From contig DASYQV010000037.1 of assembly GCA_036005125.1 (NCBI GenBank), forward strand, positions 1 to 28,851: a stretch of 28,851 bases of DNA, written 5' to 3'. The position numbers were made by a program, and so were the translations under genes. Below, piece by piece: positions 26,055-28,851 of this stretch. Source of the DNA: DASYQV01 sp036005125 (GTDB lineage Bacteria > Acidobacteriota > Vicinamibacteria > Vicinamibacterales > UBA2999). The notes below the pieces were generated by a model. The model searched no databases and had not been told where the DNA came from. It saw nothing but the letters and a program-made list of their open reading frames with translations. Each line of letters begins with the position of its first letter. The stretch's first letter is position 1.

Positions 26055-27151
26055 GCGTTGTGCACCCGCGCGCACCTGCGGGCTGGCGGCCACAGGTCGT
26101 GCGCCTGACATTTGAGGACCGCGGGCGAGAAGCTCCGGTCGGTGTCGACCGACGATTCTTCCCACAACAGGAGCCGCCCGATCGTGAGCCGTGACTGCTC
26201 CGGCACCGAGTGGTGGCAGGCCGTGTACGCGAACCGATATCCCGCGCGGGCGACGGCGGCCACAACGGGGCCCGTGAACTGACCATCGGGATAGGCGAAA
26301 TGGTCGATCGGCCCACCGAGCTGCTGTTCGAGCTCCCTCTTCGACCCTTCGAGCTCCTCCGCGACAATCTCCGGCGACTCCATCGGCAACCTGACGTGGG
26401 TTCGCGTGTGCGACCCGACGATGATCCCGTTGCGGCGCATCTCGGCAAGCATGGGCCACGTGAGGGTCTTGGGGATATCGTAGAATCCGTTCCCGACGCT
26501 CGCTTCCAGTCCGTCCATCACCCGGTGGATGTTGGTTTGCGACAGGACCGGCAGCAGCGCCGACACCGCAAGCAGCGGGCTTCGGCTCGCTGCCGGCGGC
26601 CGCGTAATCTGCGGCCCGGGAAGGCCGAGGTCGCTGAGGAGCCCGCACAGCTCGCGCCGCGGGTCGTCCCACGTGGCGAACGCTTTCGCGACCAGGTGGT
26701 ACAGCCTGTCGTGAATCTGCCACAACGAACGCCCAACCAGATCCGTGACGACGAAGACGGCTCCCGGAATCCCCTTGCGCTTCAGCACCGGATAGGCGTG
26801 CTCGTAGACGTCGTGGTATCCATCATCGAACGTCACGGCCGCCACGCGCTCGGTGAACGGGACACCGCTCAGCAGACGCTCGCCGATTTCATCGAGGCTG
26901 ACGAATCGGAAATGACGGCCGATGCAGTCCAGGTGGCGCTCGAACATGCCGCGGCTCGTGAGCATGCTGCGCATCTCGGTCCGGGCGGCGGCCTCGAAGT
27001 CGTCAACGACCCGGTGGTAGCAGACAACGAGTGGCCGCTCGGGCCCGCGCGCCAGCGCCGCGGCGAGCCCGCGTTGGTGCGCGAATGCGATGGTCGACGC
27101 GAGGGCGCTCTTGACACTCCAGCGCAGTCGTCGTGCGCGCCTAGGCTGCAC
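26051..27151 (-). CDS. Polysaccharide deacetylase (NodB-type)
   Basis: The 366-residue protein has LVVCYHRVVDD (N-terminal catalytic-region strand), VTFDDGYHDVY (metal-binding Asp pair), PGAVFVVTDLVG, IIVGSHTRTHVRL (metal-binding His pair) and HFAYPDGQF, the standard NodB/CE4 series. The long insert between motifs (about residues 150-230) is rich in Leu and helical. GTG 27151 is taken as the start because AGGAG lies six bases upstream; a TTG at 27184 would add 11 residues without a good site. It overlaps the FemAB-like gene by 11 bp and the flippase by 4 bp. It probably deacetylates an amino-sugar residue; no signal peptide is obvious. Confidence 0.88.
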   Translation of the reverse strand: MQPRRARRLRWSVKSALASTIAFAHQRGLAAALARGPERPLVVCYHRVVDDFEAAARTEMRSMLTSRGMFERHLDCIGRHFRFVSLDEIGERLLSGVPFTERVAAVTFDDGYHDVYEHAYPVLKRKGIPGAVFVVTDLVGRSLWQIHDRLYHLVAKAFATWDDPRRELCGLLSDLGLPGPQITRPPAASRSPLLAVSALLPVLSQTNIHRVMDGLEASVGNGFYDIPKTLTWPMLAEMRRNGIIVGSHTRTHVRLPMESPEIVAEELEGSKRELEQQLGGPIDHFAYPDGQFTGPVVAAVARAGYRFAYTACHHSVPEQSRLTIGRLLLWEESSVDTDRSFSPAVLKCQAHDLWPPARRCARVHNA

Positions 27152-28328
27152 AGGGGTCTCCTGTTGAAAGAACGCGACGCACAAGCCGTCTCAGCCCGCG
27201 CCGCGCGACGACAGCCTTGTGATGAAGCCGGCCGCCGATATGAGTGGGAAAGAGATGAATCTGTCGCAGGAACCGTTGCTCGTGGGCCCACAGGAACTTG
27301 TACGGCTCGACGCCCCACAGCATGTCGAATTCGGCGGCGCCTTCCTCGATGGCGGCGCGAATGGTGAACGCCATGACGACGAGGCCGATGCTGTGCGGGG
27401 CGTACCGGTCGTCGAAGCCGTGCTGATAGAAATAGAAGCGGTCGCCATAGTGGAACGCGTACATCACCGCCGCGATCGCGCCATCGAGACGCAGCGTGTA
27501 CAGCCGAAGCCAGCCGACCTCGAGCGCCCTCCGCGTGGCATCGTCGTGGAATGCGCGGAGCGGCGGCGTGTGGAATGTCGTGGAGCGTCGCCCGTCACGC
27601 CAGCGTGCGGCGTGGTAGGCCACCAGCGCGGCGAGCGCCTCACGCCGCTCCGAATCGGTCCTCACCCGCTCGAAGCGCATGTCGAACCGCTGCGCGAGCC
27701 CTTTCAGCCGGCGTCGAACGTTGGCGCGATGCGACGATCCCAGCGTCGCCAGATACGAGTCCCACGAATGGCCAGCCAGCCGGATGAACGGACAGACACC
27801 GCCGGGCAGCGACGACGCCGTCCATCCCTGTCCGGCCAGATATTGCGCCAGCGACGAAGCGAACGAGTCCGTCGACACGTGATCGAGCCGCAGCGCGAGC
27901 TTCTGCGATTGGAGGTATCCGCCAATGGCGCGGATGCTCTCCCGCTCGGAGCCGCGACGCACAATCAGATCGAGATAGTCGGAGCCCGCATGGCCGGTGC
28001 CAAGGAAGTCGAGCCGCGAGAAGCCCAGAGTGCCGCGCGACATGTGCAGCGGTGCGATCGCGAGGAGCTCGTCGCCCGCCCGCACGGCAAGAAGCCGCAG
28101 GCCGGCCGACCCGCGAAGATGGGTCCACCATGCGTGGAGCCATTCCCAGGTCAGAAACGGAGAGTCCGCCGCGCTCGCCCGCAGCAACTCGTTCCACGGC
28201 AACCGCAACTCGGTGAAGACGTCGAGGCTGTCGACGCACACAACGTTCGGGCTCGAAACCTGGGACTCGGGATTCGAGACGCGAATCGCCGGGGGGAGCT
28301 GGATCGCGTCGGTTGCCGGAAGCATCAT
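27141..28328 (-). CDS. FemAB/CelD-type GNAT-fold acyltransferase
   Basis: The 395-residue protein shows the duplicated GNAT (FemAB/BcsL-CelD) pattern: PFLTWEWLHAWWTHL with LLAVRAGDELLAIAPLHMS in the first half, and SHRANVRRRLKGLA, GAIAAVMYAFHYGDRFYFYQHGFDDRYAPHSIGLVVMAF and DMLWGVEPYKFLWA in the second. Such proteins transfer acyl or aminoacyl groups and are regular members of exosortase- and cellulose-linked EPS loci. It starts at ATG 28328 overlapping the aminotransferase stop (ATGA), but its first ~30 residues (RVSNPESQVSSPN region) are encoded by a degenerate heptamer array and may not be functional. The acceptor is unknown; an amino-sugar of the EPS is plausible. Confidence 0.85.
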   Translation of the reverse strand: MMLPATDAIQLPPAIRVSNPESQVSSPNVVCVDSLDVFTELRLPWNELLRASAADSPFLTWEWLHAWWTHLRGSAGLRLLAVRAGDELLAIAPLHMSRGTLGFSRLDFLGTGHAGSDYLDLIVRRGSERESIRAIGGYLQSQKLALRLDHVSTDSFASSLAQYLAGQGWTASSLPGGVCPFIRLAGHSWDSYLATLGSSHRANVRRRLKGLAQRFDMRFERVRTDSERREALAALVAYHAARWRDGRRSTTFHTPPLRAFHDDATRRALEVGWLRLYTLRLDGAIAAVMYAFHYGDRFYFYQHGFDDRYAPHSIGLVVMAFTIRAAIEEGAAEFDMLWGVEPYKFLWAHEQRFLRQIHLFPTHIGGRLHHKAVVARRGLRRLVRRVLSTGDPCAA

Positions 28329-28421
28329 GCCGCCGTCTCCGATACGGGACCGGCGCTCGGAGACTCGTATACCGAGCCGCGAGCGCCAAGTCCCGCTCTT
28401 CGAGTCCCGAGATTCAGACTC
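28246..28421. repeat. Degenerate inverted heptamer arrays across a gene junction
   Basis: Six units with consensus TCGGGAC occupy 28246-28287 (inside the FemAB-like N-terminal codons). About ten units with consensus CGAGTCC, the opposite orientation, occupy 28352-28421 (inside the aminotransferase C-terminal codons). A 64-bp spacer holds the ATGA junction. Both remain open in the coding frames, so the repeats have been translated into protein ends. Confidence 0.6.
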
Positions 28422-28851
28422 GATACCTGGCGCGCGACGTACGCGATGTGATCGGGCGTGAGATCCTGATGAATCGGAAGTTCGAGGACGTGCTCGCGGA
28501 GGAAGCGCGCATCGGCCGACATCTCCCGTCCAGGGGGGTCGACGCCGTCGTTCCAGAACTCGAGCGCGTCAACGCCACGGCGCTGCAGCGCGAGCGCGGC
28601 GGCATGTTTGTCGGCGACGAGGATCGGGAAGAACAGCGGACACACGCCGTCTCCGAGCTTCGGAAAGACGGGGGCGGCGTTCTCGTCGAGCTGCTCCGCC
28701 AGCCTGCGGTAGTTCTCGATGCGGCGCCGCTTGATCTCAGCGAAGTCCAGTCGATCGAGCAGGTGATGGGACACAGGCGACATCGCAAGGTCGACGTCCT
28801 CGAGGTTGAATCCGATGTCCCCCACGTTGGCGCGCTCCACGTCGAGCGCTC
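28325..28851 (-). CDS. DegT/DnrJ/EryC1/StrS-type aminotransferase, C-terminal part (cut by window edge)
   Basis: Only about 175 C-terminal residues are present; the PLP-binding lysine lies outside the window. The visible part, with IGFNLEDVDLAMSP, EIKRRRIENYRRLAEQL, VCPLFFPILVADKHAAAL, ALEFWNDGVDPP and LPIHQDLTPDHIAYVA, matches the C-terminal domain of the DegT/DnrJ/EryC1/StrS sugar-aminotransferase family. These enzymes transfer an amino group to a keto-sugar nucleotide, making amino sugars that the neighbouring acyl-, formyl- and deacetylase-type enzymes could modify. The final ~30 residues (from about LNLGTRRAG) are encoded by degenerate heptamers and are outside normal family sequence. 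It appears to lead the second EPS block, which probably extends further right. Confidence 0.8.
   Translation of the reverse strand, partial: ALDVERANVGDIGFNLEDVDLAMSPVSHHLLDRLDFAEIKRRRIENYRRLAEQLDENAAPVFPKLGDGVCPLFFPILVADKHAAALALQRRGVDALEFWNDGVDPPGREMSADARFLREHVLELPIHQDLTPDHIAYVARQVSSLNLGTRRAGLGARGSVYESPSAGPVSETAA

Noticed and set aside
26054..26723. N-terminal extension of the flippase to 26723
   Set aside because: The extra residues are Arg/Pro-rich out-of-frame translation of the deacetylase; homology starts just after ATG 26054, which overlaps the preceding stop as ATGA.

Overview
The window is high-GC bacterial DNA dominated by a large exopolysaccharide (EPS) locus, nearly all of it on the minus strand. 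Gene content, high GC and the abundance of inverted short-repeat arrays fit a soil or sediment Acidobacteriota (perhaps Vicinamibacteria). That placement is an inference; there is no rRNA here to settle it.

Left edge (1-1900): a truncated radical SAM gene (-), a small SET-domain lysine methyltransferase-like gene (+) and a secreted SpoIID/LytB-domain protein (+) whose signal peptide is encoded by a TTCGTG repeat. EPS block 1 (1907-13354, -), in transcription order: GT4 glycosyltransferase, a heparinase II/III-type protein split by a frameshift inside a heptamer repeat, a 150-bp tandem palindromic array, a small lipoprotein, a catalytically degenerate asparagine-synthetase homologue (pseudo-AsnB), an intact AsnB, GDP-mannose 6-dehydrogenase (AlgD-like) and a VTT/DedA membrane protein. 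Middle (13355-16258): a long non-coding stretch with a sigma-54-like site, then a secreted plus-strand protein with a Pro/Thr linker. EPS block 2 (16322-28851, -), in transcription order: DegT-type aminotransferase (partial), FemAB/GNAT-type protein, polysaccharide deacetylase, Wzx-like flippase, AsnB, GT4, formyltransferase-like protein, second deacetylase, and a 970-residue fusion of an exported beta-helix domain to a membrane GT2 synthase.

Working model (inference): AlgD makes GDP-mannuronate. The adjacent AsnB may amidate a uronic acid. The aminotransferase, FemAB/GNAT, formyltransferase and deacetylases suggest amino-sugar or N-acyl modifications. The GT4s and the GT2 build the chain, the flippase exports it, and the beta-helix and heparinase-type proteins would modify or cut it outside. 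No exosortase, Wzy polymerase or Wza/Wzc export gene lies inside the window.

The most unusual features are the beta-helix/GT2 fusion, the pseudo-AsnB beside two intact AsnBs, the heptamer-associated frameshift, and a recurring architecture of short-unit (7 or 9 bp) arrays, often in inverted pairs, placed at gene ends and sometimes supplying the stop codon, C-terminus or signal peptide of neighbouring proteins.
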